From Anaerolineae bacterium (GTDB taxonomy: Bacteria > Chloroflexota > Anaerolineae > UBA1429), in contig SLPC01000209.1 of NCBI GenBank assembly GCA_007132185.1, positions 1 to 46,567 on the forward strand: a stretch of DNA of 46,567 nucleotides, given 5' to 3'. Each line of letters begins with the position of its first letter. The first letter of the stretch is position 1. The notes beneath the pieces were generated by a model. It did not search any database, was not told the DNA's origin, and saw only the letters and a program-made list of their open reading frames with translations. The translations under genes and the position numbers were made by a program. Positions 27,275-36,548 of the stretch are shown here, piece by piece.

Positions 27275-28036
27275 TTGCGCCTCAAACTGATTTCCTGTGA
27301 GGTGTTGGCTCGCCAGGTCTACTATGTGGCGGCGCTAGCACCTCACGTGGTAGACATCGAACTGATCGACAAGGGCCTGCACAACGAGCCTGACGATCTG
27401 CGCCAGCAGTTGCAGGCCAGCATCGACGCCGTGCCGGCAGAGCGATATGACGCCATCCTGCTGGGCTATGGCCTGTGCAGCAACTCTATCGCCGGGCTGG
27501 TTTCGCAAGAGCTCCCCCTGGTGGCGCCCCGCACCCACGATTGCATCGCCCTGTTTCTGGGCTCGGCCGAGCGCTATGCCGACGAGTTTCGAGAGACGCC
27601 CGGCACCTACTGGTATGTCGCTGACTATATCGAGCGCGGCAGTGACGACGCGGGCCAGAACGTGGCGCTGGGCTCGATGGGTGACGAGGACTCGATGCAG
27701 GCCACCTATGAAGAGTATGTGGCCAAGTACGGCCAGGACAATGCCGATTATCTCATGGAGGTGATGGGCGCCTGGCAAAAGCACTATAGCAGGGCCGCGT
27801 ACGTCGAGAACACCGACATGCCCCTGCCTGACTATCAAGACCAGGTGCGCGAGATCGCAGGGCGGCGCTCGTGGCGCTTTGAGGAACTGGCGGGGAGCCT
27901 GCTCCTGGTGCGCGACCTGATCGAGGGCCGCTGGGACCCGGAGCGCTTCCTGGTGGCGCCACCAGGCCACATGATCGTGGCAACCAACGACGCCCGTATA
28001 TTGGATAGCGTCCCGGCTGATCTGCCCCAGGCATAG
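27275..28036 (+). CDS. DUF1638 family protein
   Basis: A 253-aa soluble protein recognised as DUF1638: KLISCEVLARQVYY at the start, LLGYGLCSNSIAGL, APRTHDCIALFLGS (conserved His-Asp-Cys) and PGTYWYVADYIERG. Conserved Cys and His residues suggest metal or cofactor binding. Biochemical function is not known to me; homologues are often found near corrinoid or methylamine methyltransferases, but none lies here. The TTG at 27275 is used because AAGGAGG lies 7-8 bases before it and the conserved domain starts immediately after. Co-oriented with the class V aminotransferase. Confidence 0.83.
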   Translation: MRLKLISCEVLARQVYYVAALAPHVVDIELIDKGLHNEPDDLRQQLQASIDAVPAERYDAILLGYGLCSNSIAGLVSQELPLVAPRTHDCIALFLGSAERYADEFRETPGTYWYVADYIERGSDDAGQNVALGSMGDEDSMQATYEEYVAKYGQDNADYLMEVMGAWQKHYSRAAYVENTDMPLPDYQDQVREIAGRRSWRFEELAGSLLLVRDLIEGRWDPERFLVAPPGHMIVATNDARILDSVPADLPQA

Positions 28037-28037
28037 C

Positions 28038-28066
28038 TTGCGGCGTCTTGGACGGGCATGTAGAAT
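28038..28066 (+). promoter_or_regulatory. Promoter of the transketolase gene
   Basis: TTGCGG (28038-28043), 17 bases, TAGAAT (28061-28066); predicted start near 28073, ~54-base leader to the ATG at 28127. Confidence 0.5.
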
Positions 28067-28126
28067 GGAATAGAGTGCGCAGTCGCGCCGCATGATCCAT
28101 GACGCAACCAGACAGGAGTGATAGCG

Positions 28127-30139
28127 ATGCCCAAGAATATCGACCCCGCACTGCGTGAGCTCGCAGCCAATACAATCCGGATGCTGGCCGCTGATGCCGT
28201 CGAAGAGGCACAGTCGGGACATCCGGGTCTGCCCATGGGGGCGGCGGACTATGCTTTGGCCCTGTGGCTGGAGCATCTGCGTTTCAATCCCCTGGACCCC
28301 CACTGGCCCAACCGTGATCGCTTTCTCCTCTCGGCAGGCCATGGCTCTATGCTGCTCTACAGCCTGCTGCATCTCTTTGGCTATGACATGCCGATGGAAG
28401 AGATCAAGAACTTTCGCCAGTTCGGGAGCCGCACGCCCGGCCACCCCGAGTGCGAATGCGCGCCCGGCATCGAGACGACCACCGGCCCCCTGGGCCAGGG
28501 GTTTGCCAACGGCGTCGGCGTGGCCATTGCCGGCAAGATGACGGCGGCCCGCTTTAACACAGCGGAACACCCGATCTTTGGCCATAATGTCTATGGCGTC
28601 GTCAGTGATGGCGATCTCATGGAGGGGATTGCCTCGGAGGCCGCCTCGCTGGCGGGCCATCTTGGCCTGGGCAACCTGATCTATTTCTACGACGATAACA
28701 AGACCACCATCGAAGGTCATACCGACCTGGCCTTTACCGAGGATCCGGGCAAGCGATTCGAGGCCTACCACTGGCAGGTGCTGCGCATCGATGGGCATAA
28801 TCCCGATGAGGCCAACGAGGCCCTGGAGCAGGCCAAGGCAGAGACAGAGCGCCCCACCTTGATCATGGCACGGACGCATATCGGCTATGGCAGCCCAGGC
28901 AAGCAGGACTCGGCCAGCGCTCACGGTGAGCCGCTAGGCGCCAAGGAGCTGCAGGCCACCAAGGAGAACCTGGGCTGGCCTGAGGCGCCCCGTTTCCTCA
29001 TCCCCGACGAGGTGGCGGACCTGTGCTCCCAGCGCGTCGAGGAGCTGCAGGAGGCCTATGCCGACTGGCAGCATCGCTACGAGGCATGGCGCGAGGCAAA
29101 CCCCGAGTTGGCCGCCACCTATGATGCTTATATGACCAAGGCCCTGCCAGAGGACCTGGAGCAGCAGCTCCTGGATGTGGTGCCGACCAAGGACCAGGCT
29201 ACACGCCGCTTGAGTGGTGAGGTGATCCAGCATCTGGCCGAGATCGTGCCGAACCTGGTGGGCGGCTCGGCCGACCTGGCGCCCTCTACCTCGACCCTGA
29301 TGAAAGAGTACGACTCGATCGCGCGGAATGAATTTGGGGGGCGTAATTTCCATTTCGGCGTGCGCGAGCATGCAATGACGGGCATCCTCAGTGGGATCTC
29401 GGCCTATGGCGGGTTCATCCCCTTTGGCGCAACCTTTTTGGTGTTTGCCGACTATCTGCGTCCCTCCTTGCGTCTGGCCAACATCATGGACAACCACGTG
29501 ATCTATGTCTTTACCCATGATAGCATCTTTGTGGGTGAGGATGGCCCGACCCACGAGCCTGTGGAGCACCTGGCCTCGCTGCGGAGCATCCCCGGCATGA
29601 CGGTCTTTCGGCCCGCTGATGGCCCCGAGGTGGCGGCTGCCTGGGCCTATGCCCTGCGCCATCGTCACGGTCCGACGGCCCTCATATTTACGCGTCAGGA
29701 GGTGCCGGCCATCCAGCGCAGAAGGCCGTTCGACTGGCAAGAGTTCAACCGCGGCGCCTATATCGTAGCCGATACGCCCGGGCGTGATCCCGAGCTGGTG
29801 CTGGTGGCCACCGGTTCCGAGCTGCAGTTTGCCATCGCCGCCAAAGAGCCCCTGACAGATCATGGCTACTCGGTCCGCGTCGTGTCCATGCCCTCGCAGG
29901 AGCTGTTCCTGCAGCAGGACAAGGCCTTCCGTGATAGCCTGATCCCCCGCAACGCCCGGGCCGTGGTGATCGAGGCGGGCGTGCGCTATGGCTGGGCCCA
30001 GGTGGTGGGCCGCGACGCCCTGTTCATCACCCAGGATACCTTTGGGCATTCGGCTCCTTATAAGGTGATCATGGAAGAGCTGGGCTGGACGGACGAGCAG
30101 GTGACCCAGCGCATCCTGGAGTGGCTGCACGAGGACTGA
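28127..30139 (+). CDS. tkt: Transketolase
   Basis: A 670-aa thiamine-diphosphate enzyme that moves two-carbon ketol units in the pentose phosphate pathway. TPP and substrate motifs in order: [15 protein letters not shown] (His near residue 30), [38 protein letters not shown]...[11 protein letters not shown] (TPP/Mg site), [23 protein letters not shown] (catalytic Glu), [20 protein letters not shown] (given in part) and ATGSELQFA in the C-terminal domain. Length is typical. ATG at 28127 follows CAGGAG with 8 bases spacing; an in-frame GTG at 28118 overlaps that Shine-Dalgarno and is rejected. It stands alone with its own promoter and terminator. Confidence 0.97.
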   Translation: MPKNIDPALRELAANTIRMLAADAVEEAQSGHPGLPMGAADYALALWLEHLRFNPLDPHWPNRDRFLLSAGHGSMLLYSLLHLFGYDMPMEEIKNFRQFGSRTPGHPECECAPGIETTTGPLGQGFANGVGVAIAGKMTAARFNTAEHPIFGHNVYGVVSDGDLMEGIASEAASLAGHLGLGNLIYFYDDNKTTIEGHTDLAFTEDPGKRFEAYHWQVLRIDGHNPDEANEALEQAKAETERPTLIMARTHIGYGSPGKQDSASAHGEPLGAKELQATKENLGWPEAPRFLIPDEVADLCSQRVEELQEAYADWQHRYEAWREANPELAATYDAYMTKALPEDLEQQLLDVVPTKDQATRRLSGEVIQHLAEIVPNLVGGSADLAPSTSTLMKEYDSIARNEFGGRNFHFGVREHAMTGILSGISAYGGFIPFGATFLVFADYLRPSLRLANIMDNHVIYVFTHDSIFVGEDGPTHEPVEHLASLRSIPGMTVFRPADGPEVAAAWAYALRHRHGPTALIFTRQEVPAIQRRRPFDWQEFNRGAYIVADTPGRDPELVLVATGSELQFAIAAKEPLTDHGYSVRVVSMPSQELFLQQDKAFRDSLIPRNARAVVIEAGVRYGWAQVVGRDALFITQDTFGHSAPYKVIMEELGWTDEQVTQRILEWLHED

Positions 30140-30160
30140 CCCCTTACGTCCCACGGACGG

Positions 30161-30210
30161 CCCCGCCGCATGTGCACGCAACTGCGTGCGCCCGCGGCGG
30201 GGTCGTTTGT
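30161..30210 (+). terminator. Bipartite hairpin terminator after transketolase
   Basis: Outer stem CCCCGCCGC (30161-30169) pairs with 30194-30202; inner stem GCACGCA (30174-30180) pairs with 30183-30189. Followed by TCGTTTGTTG. Lies in the 175-bp gap before the convergent EcfT gene. Confidence 0.75.
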
Positions 30211-30314
30211 TGTCGCTGATGCGTGCTGAGGGGGCCCCTACAGGACCCAACGTATGGGGGTAGCCTCCCGTGGCTACTCGCCCGTGGCTAGCCCAGGATG
30301 ACTTCCATCTGCCC

Positions 30315-31124
30315 TCAGGGCCACACGACGAGGGGGTGCGTTCCCAGGCCCAGGGTCAGGCGCGCCCAGAAAAAGATTCCGGTGGCCAGGAGGATGCCGA
30401 CAGTCAGAGCCCAGTCCAGAGGCCGAAAGCGGAGCTGATGCAGGTAGGTGCGATAGGGCAACGCCCCCAGTGCACGGGATTCCAGCGCATAGGAGACATG
30501 CTGGGTGGTGCGCAGGGAAGAGATGAGCATGGCGACCGTGATGGGGATATAGGCCTTGGCGCGCCGAACCGGGCCACCCTGTGTCAGGTCCAGGGCGCGG
30601 GCCTGCTGCGCCTCAGAGATGGTGCGAAATGCGCTTCCCATGGTAGGAAGATAGCGCAACGCCATGGCCAGGGTGAGGCCCCAGGTATAGGGTAGTCCAA
30701 GGGCCACCAATCCCAGCACGAGCTCGACCTGATCGGTGGTAAAGAGCCAGAGAAAGACGACAAAAGCCAGGGCAGCGATTCGTAGCCCGATGGCCAGGCC
30801 CTGGGCCAGGTTATAGGCGGAGAGACTCACAAACCACCAGACGAGCCAGGGCTCCTCGGGTGTGGGGTTCAGGAGCGCCCACAGGATGGCGATCAGCAGC
30901 ACCGTGGGCAGGGTCACCCGCCAGATCCAGACGACGCGCTCGCGCCGGATGCCGGCGCCTAGCAGCAGCCCATGCACGCCGGCCAGCGCCAGCAGAATCA
31001 GCCACAGATTCTGTATGGTCAACAGAGCGGCTGAGGCGCACACCGTCAGGAGGAGCTTGACGCGCGGATCGGCGCGGTGGAGCGGCGATTGCCCGGGCTG
31101 GTACAGGTCATACGTCAGGCTCAT
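30315..31124 (-). CDS. ecfT: ECF transporter T component
   Basis: A 269-aa membrane subunit of an energy-coupling factor vitamin transporter, linking the two ATPases to the S component. About six hydrophobic helices are visible. The cytoplasmic coupling-helix A-R-x motifs are AQQARALDL (about residue 175) and LESRALGA. The N-terminus YQPGQSPLHRADPRVKLLL is the usual opening of EcfT/CbiQ proteins. ATG at 31124 overlaps the EcfA2 stop (ATGA), so translation is coupled. Last gene of the seven-gene operon. Confidence 0.92.
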   Translation of the reverse strand: MSLTYDLYQPGQSPLHRADPRVKLLLTVCASAALLTIQNLWLILLALAGVHGLLLGAGIRRERVVWIWRVTLPTVLLIAILWALLNPTPEEPWLVWWFVSLSAYNLAQGLAIGLRIAALAFVVFLWLFTTDQVELVLGLVALGLPYTWGLTLAMALRYLPTMGSAFRTISEAQQARALDLTQGGPVRRAKAYIPITVAMLISSLRTTQHVSYALESRALGALPYRTYLHQLRFRPLDWALTVGILLATGIFFWARLTLGLGTHPLVVWP

Positions 31125-31957
31125 GGGTGGGCCTCACGGATGCGACCATAGGCCTGGCAAAACGACTCGATCGTCAGCGTATGGCCGGGCATGCCCAGAT
31201 CGGCCAGGCGCTGGGCCAGGGCCGTCACAGGAGGCGGCGCCAGTGACGCGCGGGCCAACGCCGCATGCTCCTGAAAAACCTCCTCGGGAGTCCCTTGCAC
31301 CAGAATGCGCCCCTCGTCCATCACCACGACTTCCCGGCAGTGGGTAGCCACGAGCTGCATATCGTGGCTCACCAGCACGATGGTGTGGCCCTCGGCGTGC
31401 ATGGCGTCCACCCGGCGCATCAACTCATCGGCGCTGCGCCGATCCAGCCCGGCGGTGGGCTCGTCCAGGATCAGGATCTGGGGGCGCATGACATAGACCG
31501 CCGCAATCGACACCTTGCGTCGCAGGCCATAGCCCAGCACAGCTGGCGGCACATCGGCATAGGGGCCCAGCGCAAAGGCGTCCAGGGCATCCTGGATGCG
31601 CTCCTGCACCAGATCATCGCTCAGCCCCAGATTGCGGGGCCCAAAGGCGATCTCTTCCCGGGTGGTGGCGCAAAAGATCTGGTGGTCGGGGTTCTGGAAC
31701 ACATAGCCCACCGAATGAGCCATCTGGCCCACGCTGGCCTGGCGTGTATCCATGCCGAAAACCAGCACGTGCCCCTCTGTGGGCTTGAGCAGGCCGTTGA
31801 AATGCTTGACCAGCGTGGTCTTGCCCGATCCATTCTGCCCAATAACGCCCAGATAGGCATTATTCGCGATCTCTAGATCGACGCCCTCCAGGGCGGGCAG
31901 CTCTGGATCGTAGCGGTAGACCAGGCCCTGGACGGCGATGGCAGGCTGCGTGGTCAC
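31121..31957 (-). CDS. ecfA2: ECF transporter ATPase, second subunit, with altered signature motif
   Basis: A 278-aa ABC ATPase subunit. Walker A is GQNGSGKTT, the Q-loop FQNPDHQIF, Walker B ILILDEPTAGLD, and the switch is VLVSHDMQLV. The signature normally reading LSGGQ is LGYGLRRKVSIA, a marked change that should affect one of the two ATP sites in the EcfA1-EcfA2 dimer. The GTG at 31957 overlaps the EcfA1 TGA (GTGA) and has GGGAG 8 bases before it; a GTG at 31972 would add five residues. The C-terminal extension after the switch is typical for EcfA. Confidence 0.9.
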   Translation of the reverse strand: MTTQPAIAVQGLVYRYDPELPALEGVDLEIANNAYLGVIGQNGSGKTTLVKHFNGLLKPTEGHVLVFGMDTRQASVGQMAHSVGYVFQNPDHQIFCATTREEIAFGPRNLGLSDDLVQERIQDALDAFALGPYADVPPAVLGYGLRRKVSIAAVYVMRPQILILDEPTAGLDRRSADELMRRVDAMHAEGHTIVLVSHDMQLVATHCREVVVMDEGRILVQGTPEEVFQEHAALARASLAPPPVTALAQRLADLGMPGHTLTIESFCQAYGRIREAHP

Positions 31958-32829
31958 GGTTGTGGCTCCCACTCGGCGCGCAGCGCGGCCTCTGCCTCAT
32001 TGAGGAGCATGAAACGCGTGCTCACGCCGTAGCATCGCTCGAGGGCCACCGACAGCTCGGCCAACTGTGGCGCTGATACTCCCACCGCCTCCATCTGATC
32101 CAGCGCGTAGAAGAGCTCGGCAGGCGGCCCCTCGGCCACGATGCGGCCCTCGGCCAGGAGGGCCAGCCGGTCGGCAAAGGCGGCCACATGCTCGGGGTCC
32201 TGGCTGACCATGACGATGGTCATGTCCTGGTCGTTGCGGAGCTGTTCGATCACGCGAAACACCTCGAGACGCCCCAGCGGGTCCAGCGCTGCCGTGGGTT
32301 CGTCCAGGATGAGGATCTGCGGCAGCATGGCCAAAGCCGCAGCGATGGCTACCCGCTGCTTTTGCCCGCCCGAGAGCCTGGTGGGGGCACGCTCGCGGCT
32401 CGCCTCCATGCTTACCACATCCAGCGCCCAAGACACGCGCTCGGCGATTTCGGCCCGAGGCAGGCCCAGGTTCTCCGGGCCAAAGGCGACCTCGGCCTCG
32501 ACGGTGGCGGAAAAGAGTTGGCTCTCGGGGTCCTGGTAGACGATGCCCACGTGGCGGGCCAGTTGGGGTACGGGCGTATGCCGCGCATTGTGGCCCAGCA
32601 CCGTGACGCTACCCCCGATCACGCCGCCGGTGGATTGGGGCACGATGCCGTTGAGGGCCAGGCACAGGGTGGTCTTGCCCACGCCGGTCGGCCCCATGAG
32701 CGCGACAAACTCGCCTCGCGCCACATCGAGATCCACGCCACGCAGCACCAGCTCGGCCTCGCGACCGGGTAAGGAGGGCGGATAGCGGTAGCGCAGGCCC
32801 CTGACGGCGATGACGGGCGGTTCGGCCAC
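31954..32829 (-). CDS. ecfA1: ECF transporter ATPase, first subunit
   Basis: A 291-aa ABC ATPase subunit of the ECF module. Walker A GPTGVGKTT, Q-loop YQDPESQLF (the QDP..Q form typical of EcfA), canonical signature RLSGGQKQRVAIA, Walker B ILILDEPTAALD and switch VMVSQDPEHV, where Gln replaces the usual His after Ser. The GTG at 32829 shares its first G with the S-component stop TAG, so translation is coupled; the long open frame to 32988 lies inside the S gene and is not used. Confidence 0.92.
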   Translation of the reverse strand: MAEPPVIAVRGLRYRYPPSLPGREAELVLRGVDLDVARGEFVALMGPTGVGKTTLCLALNGIVPQSTGGVIGGSVTVLGHNARHTPVPQLARHVGIVYQDPESQLFSATVEAEVAFGPENLGLPRAEIAERVSWALDVVSMEASRERAPTRLSGGQKQRVAIAAALAMLPQILILDEPTAALDPLGRLEVFRVIEQLRNDQDMTIVMVSQDPEHVAAFADRLALLAEGRIVAEGPPAELFYALDQMEAVGVSAPQLAELSVALERCYGVSTRFMLLNEAEAALRAEWEPQP

Positions 32830-33401
32830 TAGAAAGGAGGCTCGTCCTCGGTCCAGCTGGCAGGTCGCCCAATCTGGTCCAGAGGCGGATAGGCTCGACG
32901 CACAGCATAGAACAACGGAATGCCCACCACGGCGCCCGCCGCGGCCTGCACCAGATTGATGGGTACCTCTACGAGAGGGACAGCCCAATCACCGATGAGG
33001 ATCAGCGCTGCGCCCAGGTAATAGATCCCGACCATCACCAATGAGGCGAGCACCCAGCCCAGCAAGATTCCGGGAAGTGTGCGGCGACGTCCGAAATAGC
33101 CAATGAGCAAGCCATAGAGGCCATGGGCCAAGAACGAGATCCCGGCCCACTGGGCATAGCCGCCAACAACGTCAGCCAGCGCTGTGCCGAGCCCGCCGGC
33201 GATGAGCCCGACCCACGGGCCAAAGGCCAATCCCGCAAAGGTGATGGCGACACTCGAAAAGTTGAAATAGCCTTGTGTGGCCGGTATGGGAACGCGAACG
33301 AGCAATGTGAATACGGCGGTTACCGCAATCATGACGGCTGCCAGAGCGATCAGACCGGCAGATAGGCCCCTGCCACCAGAAGGGCCTTGTTGTCTCTCCA
33401 T
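32829..33401 (-). CDS. ECF transporter S component (substrate unknown)
   Basis: A 190-aa membrane protein with about six helices. The segment RVPIPATQGYFNFSSVAITF, then AGLAFGPWVGLIAGGLGTAL and ADVVGGYAQW, is the typical S-component pattern of the ECF_trnsprt family that includes HmpT-like hydroxymethylpyrimidine and related vitamin importers. The ligand cannot be read from sequence. ATG at 33401 follows GAGGAG. It comes 32 bases after fetB in the same operon, with no space for a riboswitch leader directly before it. Pairs with the ecfA1-ecfA2-ecfT genes immediately downstream, so this is a dedicated (group I) module. Confidence 0.88.
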   Translation of the reverse strand: MERQQGPSGGRGLSAGLIALAAVMIAVTAVFTLLVRVPIPATQGYFNFSSVAITFAGLAFGPWVGLIAGGLGTALADVVGGYAQWAGISFLAHGLYGLLIGYFGRRRTLPGILLGWVLASLVMVGIYYLGAALILIGDWAVPLVEVPINLVQAAAGAVVGIPLFYAVRRAYPPLDQIGRPASWTEDEPPF

Positions 33402-33433
33402 GGCTTTTTTCTCCTCCCTCGATTCTATGGGCG

Positions 33434-34252
33434 CTAGGTTGCGGCCTGCGCCGCATCCTCTACCTCAGCCCCAGGACGCAGAATGAGTTGCATAGCTGGG
33501 CTGAAAACATGGGTTCGGACAAGGAACATGCTGATCAGCGTGCTGAGGCCCGAGCCCGAAAAGAGCATGGCCAGCACGACGAACTGATACAGAGCCGCAT
33601 AGATCGGGTCGGTGCCCGCCAGGATCATGCCCGTCATTAGCCCCGGAATCCAGACGATGCCCAGCGAGCGCAACGAGTTGAGCTGCGGGATCAGCCCGGC
33701 CTCTGTGGCGGCCTGCACATGAGGGCGTACCGCCGTCCGAGGATCGGCCCCCAACGCCAGCGCAGCATCGATCTCGCCGACATGCGACTCGATCTCGGAC
33801 TGAAAGCGATCCAGCGATAACGCCACCGTGTTCATGGCGTTGGCGATAATCATGCTACCCACCGGAATCACCGCGCCCATTTCCCAATCGATGACCCCCA
33901 AGATCGTCATGGTGACGATCAGGAGCCCCGATCCGATGCCGATGCCCCGAAAACAGACCCACCACACCCGAGCGATTGCCTTGGATCGGCGCGCGGCGAT
34001 AGAGGAGCCGGCAAGCTGCATGGCGAGCAGCACCGGCACCGCCGCCCACAATGGCTGATCCAGCAGTAGAAACAGCACTGATCCCATGGCCAGGACCTGC
34101 ACGATGCCACGCAGCAGGGCAAAGCCGGTCTCTTGGGCCATATGGATATTCTGCCGCCGGGCATATAGAATGACCCCCAGGGCCAGTACCACGGTGATAA
34201 GGGCCTGGGCCGCGCCCAGTTGCAGGTCGGTGGCAAAGAGGTCAGTCAGCAT
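33434..34252 (-). CDS. fetB: ABC transporter permease FetB (UPF0014)
   Basis: A 272-aa membrane protein with about seven helices. LQLGAAQALITVVLAL at the start, FALLRGIVQVLAMGSVL, then IPVGSMIIANAMNTVALSL and LIPQLNSLRSLGIVWIPGLM, GMILAGTDPIYAALYQF match the UPF0014 family. In E. coli FetAB exports iron and eases oxidative stress; plant STAR/ALS3 homologues handle other substrates, so iron export here is inference. It overlaps fetA by 11 bases. Confidence 0.9.
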   Translation of the reverse strand: MLTDLFATDLQLGAAQALITVVLALGVILYARRQNIHMAQETGFALLRGIVQVLAMGSVLFLLLDQPLWAAVPVLLAMQLAGSSIAARRSKAIARVWWVCFRGIGIGSGLLIVTMTILGVIDWEMGAVIPVGSMIIANAMNTVALSLDRFQSEIESHVGEIDAALALGADPRTAVRPHVQAATEAGLIPQLNSLRSLGIVWIPGLMTGMILAGTDPIYAALYQFVVLAMLFSGSGLSTLISMFLVRTHVFSPAMQLILRPGAEVEDAAQAAT

Positions 34253-34934
34253 TCAGCACCTCCTTTGCCGGGCCCATGGCAATCAATCTTCCCTCGCGGA
34301 TCAGCATCGCGCGCTCGGCCATGCGCCGGGCCTGTTCCATATTGTGGGTCACAATAAGGCAGGTCAGTTGCTGCGCCGTAATGATCTCGCGAATCAGTTC
34401 CTCGACTTCTTGCTCGGCTGCGCGATCCAACGCCGACGTGGGCTCGTCCAGCAGCAGCACCTCGGGGTCATTGGCCAGCGTACGCGCCAGTGAGACACGT
34501 TGCGCTTCTCCCACAGACAGGTTGCTGATATCGCGTGCGGCGTACCCCCCCAGGCTCACTCGCTCGAGGAGTTCACTGATCTCGGAATCGCCCAATTGTT
34601 GGCCCCGCTGGGCAGGCCCAAAGCGGATATTCTCTGCCACGGTGCCTGGAAACAGATACGGGAGCTGCATCACCATGCCCAATCGACGTCGAAGCTCCTG
34701 TGGCGCGATCTCTGTATAATCCTGGCCCTCGAGATAGACCTTGCCCGATGTAGGCTCGGTCAGGCGATTGAGCAGGCGCAGAAAGGATGACTTGCCGGCG
34801 CCACTTGGACCGGCCACAGCCACTATGTCACCGCGAGAGACCTCGACGCTGATCTCCTCTACGATCTGCTGGCCGTTCCTCTGCCAGGACAATTCCTCGG
34901 TTCTTAGATAAACAAAACCCTGATTCTGCTTCAT
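34242..34934 (-). CDS. fetA: ABC transporter ATPase FetA
   Basis: A 230-aa ATPase that pairs with FetB. Walker A GPSGAGKSS, Q-loop MVMQLPYLFPGTV, signature NLSVGEAQRVSLAR (LSVGE in place of LSGGE), Walker B VLLLDEPTSALD, switch CLIVTHNMEQ. ATG at 34934 is preferred because GAGG lies 8 bases before it; an in-frame ATG at 34967 overlaps the MazG end by 11 bases and would add 11 residues, and cannot be excluded. Second gene of the mazG-fetAB-ecf operon. Confidence 0.9.
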   Translation of the reverse strand: MKQNQGFVYLRTEELSWQRNGQQIVEEISVEVSRGDIVAVAGPSGAGKSSFLRLLNRLTEPTSGKVYLEGQDYTEIAPQELRRRLGMVMQLPYLFPGTVAENIRFGPAQRGQQLGDSEISELLERVSLGGYAARDISNLSVGEAQRVSLARTLANDPEVLLLDEPTSALDRAAEQEVEELIREIITAQQLTCLIVTHNMEQARRMAERAMLIREGRLIAMGPAKEVLNAD

Positions 34935-34956
34935 GGTTACGGCCTCTGTCTCTGAT

Positions 34957-36414
34957 TTATGCTTCATCGGCTTTGGCCTGCTCCCAAAGCTCGTCCAGTT
35001 GTGCGAGGGACATCTCTTCGAGAGCTACCCCTTTGCGATGGGCCTCCGTCTCGATGCGGCCAAACCGCCTGCGAAAGCGCAGGTTGGACTCTCGCAGGGC
35101 GCTCTCCGGATCGATGTCGTACCATCTGGCTAGATTGACCAGCGAAAAGAGCAGGTCACCCAATTCGGCCGCCCGGCTGGGGTCATCGGGCGCATCGGCA
35201 AACTCGTCGATCTCTTCTTTGAGCTTGTCTACCACGCCATCCACGGCGGGCCAATCAAATCCGACCCGCGCCACACGGTGCTGGATCGCCAGGGCCTGGG
35301 CCAGGGCCGGCAGCGCCGTGCTGATGCTGGCGAGCATCGAGGTGAACTCTTTTGCCTGCTCGCCGCGCTCCTCTCGCTTGATCTGCTCCCAACTCAGCAG
35401 CACTGCCTGGGCATCCTCGGCCTCCGCCTCAGCAAAGACGTGGGGATGGCGTCGCACCAGCTTTTGGATTGCATGGGCCATGCTGTCTACCAGGCGAAAG
35501 TCCCCGTTCTCCGTCGCGATCTGCGCGTGAAACAGGATCTGGAGCAACAGGTCGCCCAACTCTTCGCAGAGGGCCCCCATGTCGCCCTCATCCAGCGCCT
35601 CCAGCACCTCGTAGGTTTCTTCCAATAGGGAGCCCCGCAGCGATTCATGGGTCTGTTCGCGGTCCCAGGGGCAGCCATTGGGCGCTCGCAATCTTGCCAT
35701 CACCTCCTGATAGCTGGAAAAGGAGCTGGGGGTGAGCATCGAGGGTACAAATACTGACGAAAGATGATCCAGATCGTCCTGGCGATCCAGCTCGTAAAGA
35801 GGCATCTCGCACAAGCTCTGATCGGCAAGGCCAGCGTGGAGAACGAGGCGGATCAGGTGCTCGTCTGGGTAAAGGCTCAGCAGGGTCATCTTGATCTCGG
35901 CGGCCATCTGTCGATTATAGACTTGGACGATCAGCGCCGGCACATCGGGGTCTAATGGCGGGTGAAGGCGTTGCGCCAACAGCGTGCCATCGCAGATCTG
36001 CAGCCCATTAAACGGATCACAGCCCAGGGCGTGGCAGGTGGGTTCCAGGAAGCTCACGCCCGCTACCAGACGGACCGGCAGGCCCGACGCTTCCGCGTCT
36101 GTCAGGATCAGCCGTACCGTGGTCTCGCCCATGGAAGGATCGCCCGGGACCGCATAAACGACGCCCTCTTCCTTATGCCCCAGAGCAATGACCTGGCGCG
36201 CGATCTCGGCGTATACCTCTTCAAAAGAGGCATGCTGATCGTAGAGGGCATCAAAGCTATGGTATTCTGGCCCCGAGGGCAGCGCATCCAGGTCGGGATG
36301 CTGGCGCGTCCGCAAATAGACGGCGGGCGCGGCCTCCAGGGTGCTCCAGGCCTCGCGAGTGATCAGACCGGGATCGCCGGGACCCAAGCCTACGATGGTG
36401 ATACCGATGCTCAT
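34957..36414 (-). CDS. YabN-type fusion: tetrapyrrole-methylase-like domain + MazG nucleotide pyrophosphohydrolase
   Basis: A 485-aa two-domain protein. Residues 1 to about 215 form a tetrapyrrole methylase-like (Rossmann SAM-binding) domain: ITIVGLGPGDPGLIT, VYAVPGDPSMGE, VRLVAGVSFLEPT. Residues about 240-485 carry MazG: RLRAPNGCPWDREQTHESLR and LLEETYEVLEALDEGD (EExxE metal site), with a second, similar repeat (KLKEEIDEFADA...ELGDLLFSLVNLARW). MazG hydrolyses NTPs to NMP and PPi as house-cleaning and can lower ppGpp responses. This fusion is known from Bacillus YabN. ATG at 36414 follows AAAGGA. It heads the operon and faces rel across a shared 151-bp region. Confidence 0.93.
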   Translation of the reverse strand: MSIGITIVGLGPGDPGLITREAWSTLEAAPAVYLRTRQHPDLDALPSGPEYHSFDALYDQHASFEEVYAEIARQVIALGHKEEGVVYAVPGDPSMGETTVRLILTDAEASGLPVRLVAGVSFLEPTCHALGCDPFNGLQICDGTLLAQRLHPPLDPDVPALIVQVYNRQMAAEIKMTLLSLYPDEHLIRLVLHAGLADQSLCEMPLYELDRQDDLDHLSSVFVPSMLTPSSFSSYQEVMARLRAPNGCPWDREQTHESLRGSLLEETYEVLEALDEGDMGALCEELGDLLLQILFHAQIATENGDFRLVDSMAHAIQKLVRRHPHVFAEAEAEDAQAVLLSWEQIKREERGEQAKEFTSMLASISTALPALAQALAIQHRVARVGFDWPAVDGVVDKLKEEIDEFADAPDDPSRAAELGDLLFSLVNLARWYDIDPESALRESNLRFRRRFGRIETEAHRKGVALEEMSLAQLDELWEQAKADEA

Positions 36415-36448
36415 GGATTATCCTTTGCCTATCTGGTTACTGTCGCGC

Positions 36449-36477
36449 ATTATAGTGCCGGGCCGCCGATGTGCCAA
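36449..36477 (-). promoter_or_regulatory. Promoter of the mazG-fetAB-ecf operon
   Basis: TTGGCA (36472-36477) and TATAAT (36449-36454) on the minus strand are 17 bases apart, a near-consensus promoter. Start near 36442, ~28-base leader. Confidence 0.7.
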
Positions 36478-36548
36478 AGCTTTGCTGGTAGTGAGAAAGC
36501 AATCAGACTCAACATAAATCTATAACGCTTCGGTTGCGAGTGATTTCG

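Noticed and set aside
27335-30250. Long antisense open frames across DUF1638 and transketolase
   Set aside because: They are shadows of strongly coding sense genes and show no recognisable domains.
33402-33433. Riboswitch before the ECF S component
   Set aside because: The gap to fetB is only 32 bases, too short for a TPP, cobalamin or similar aptamer.
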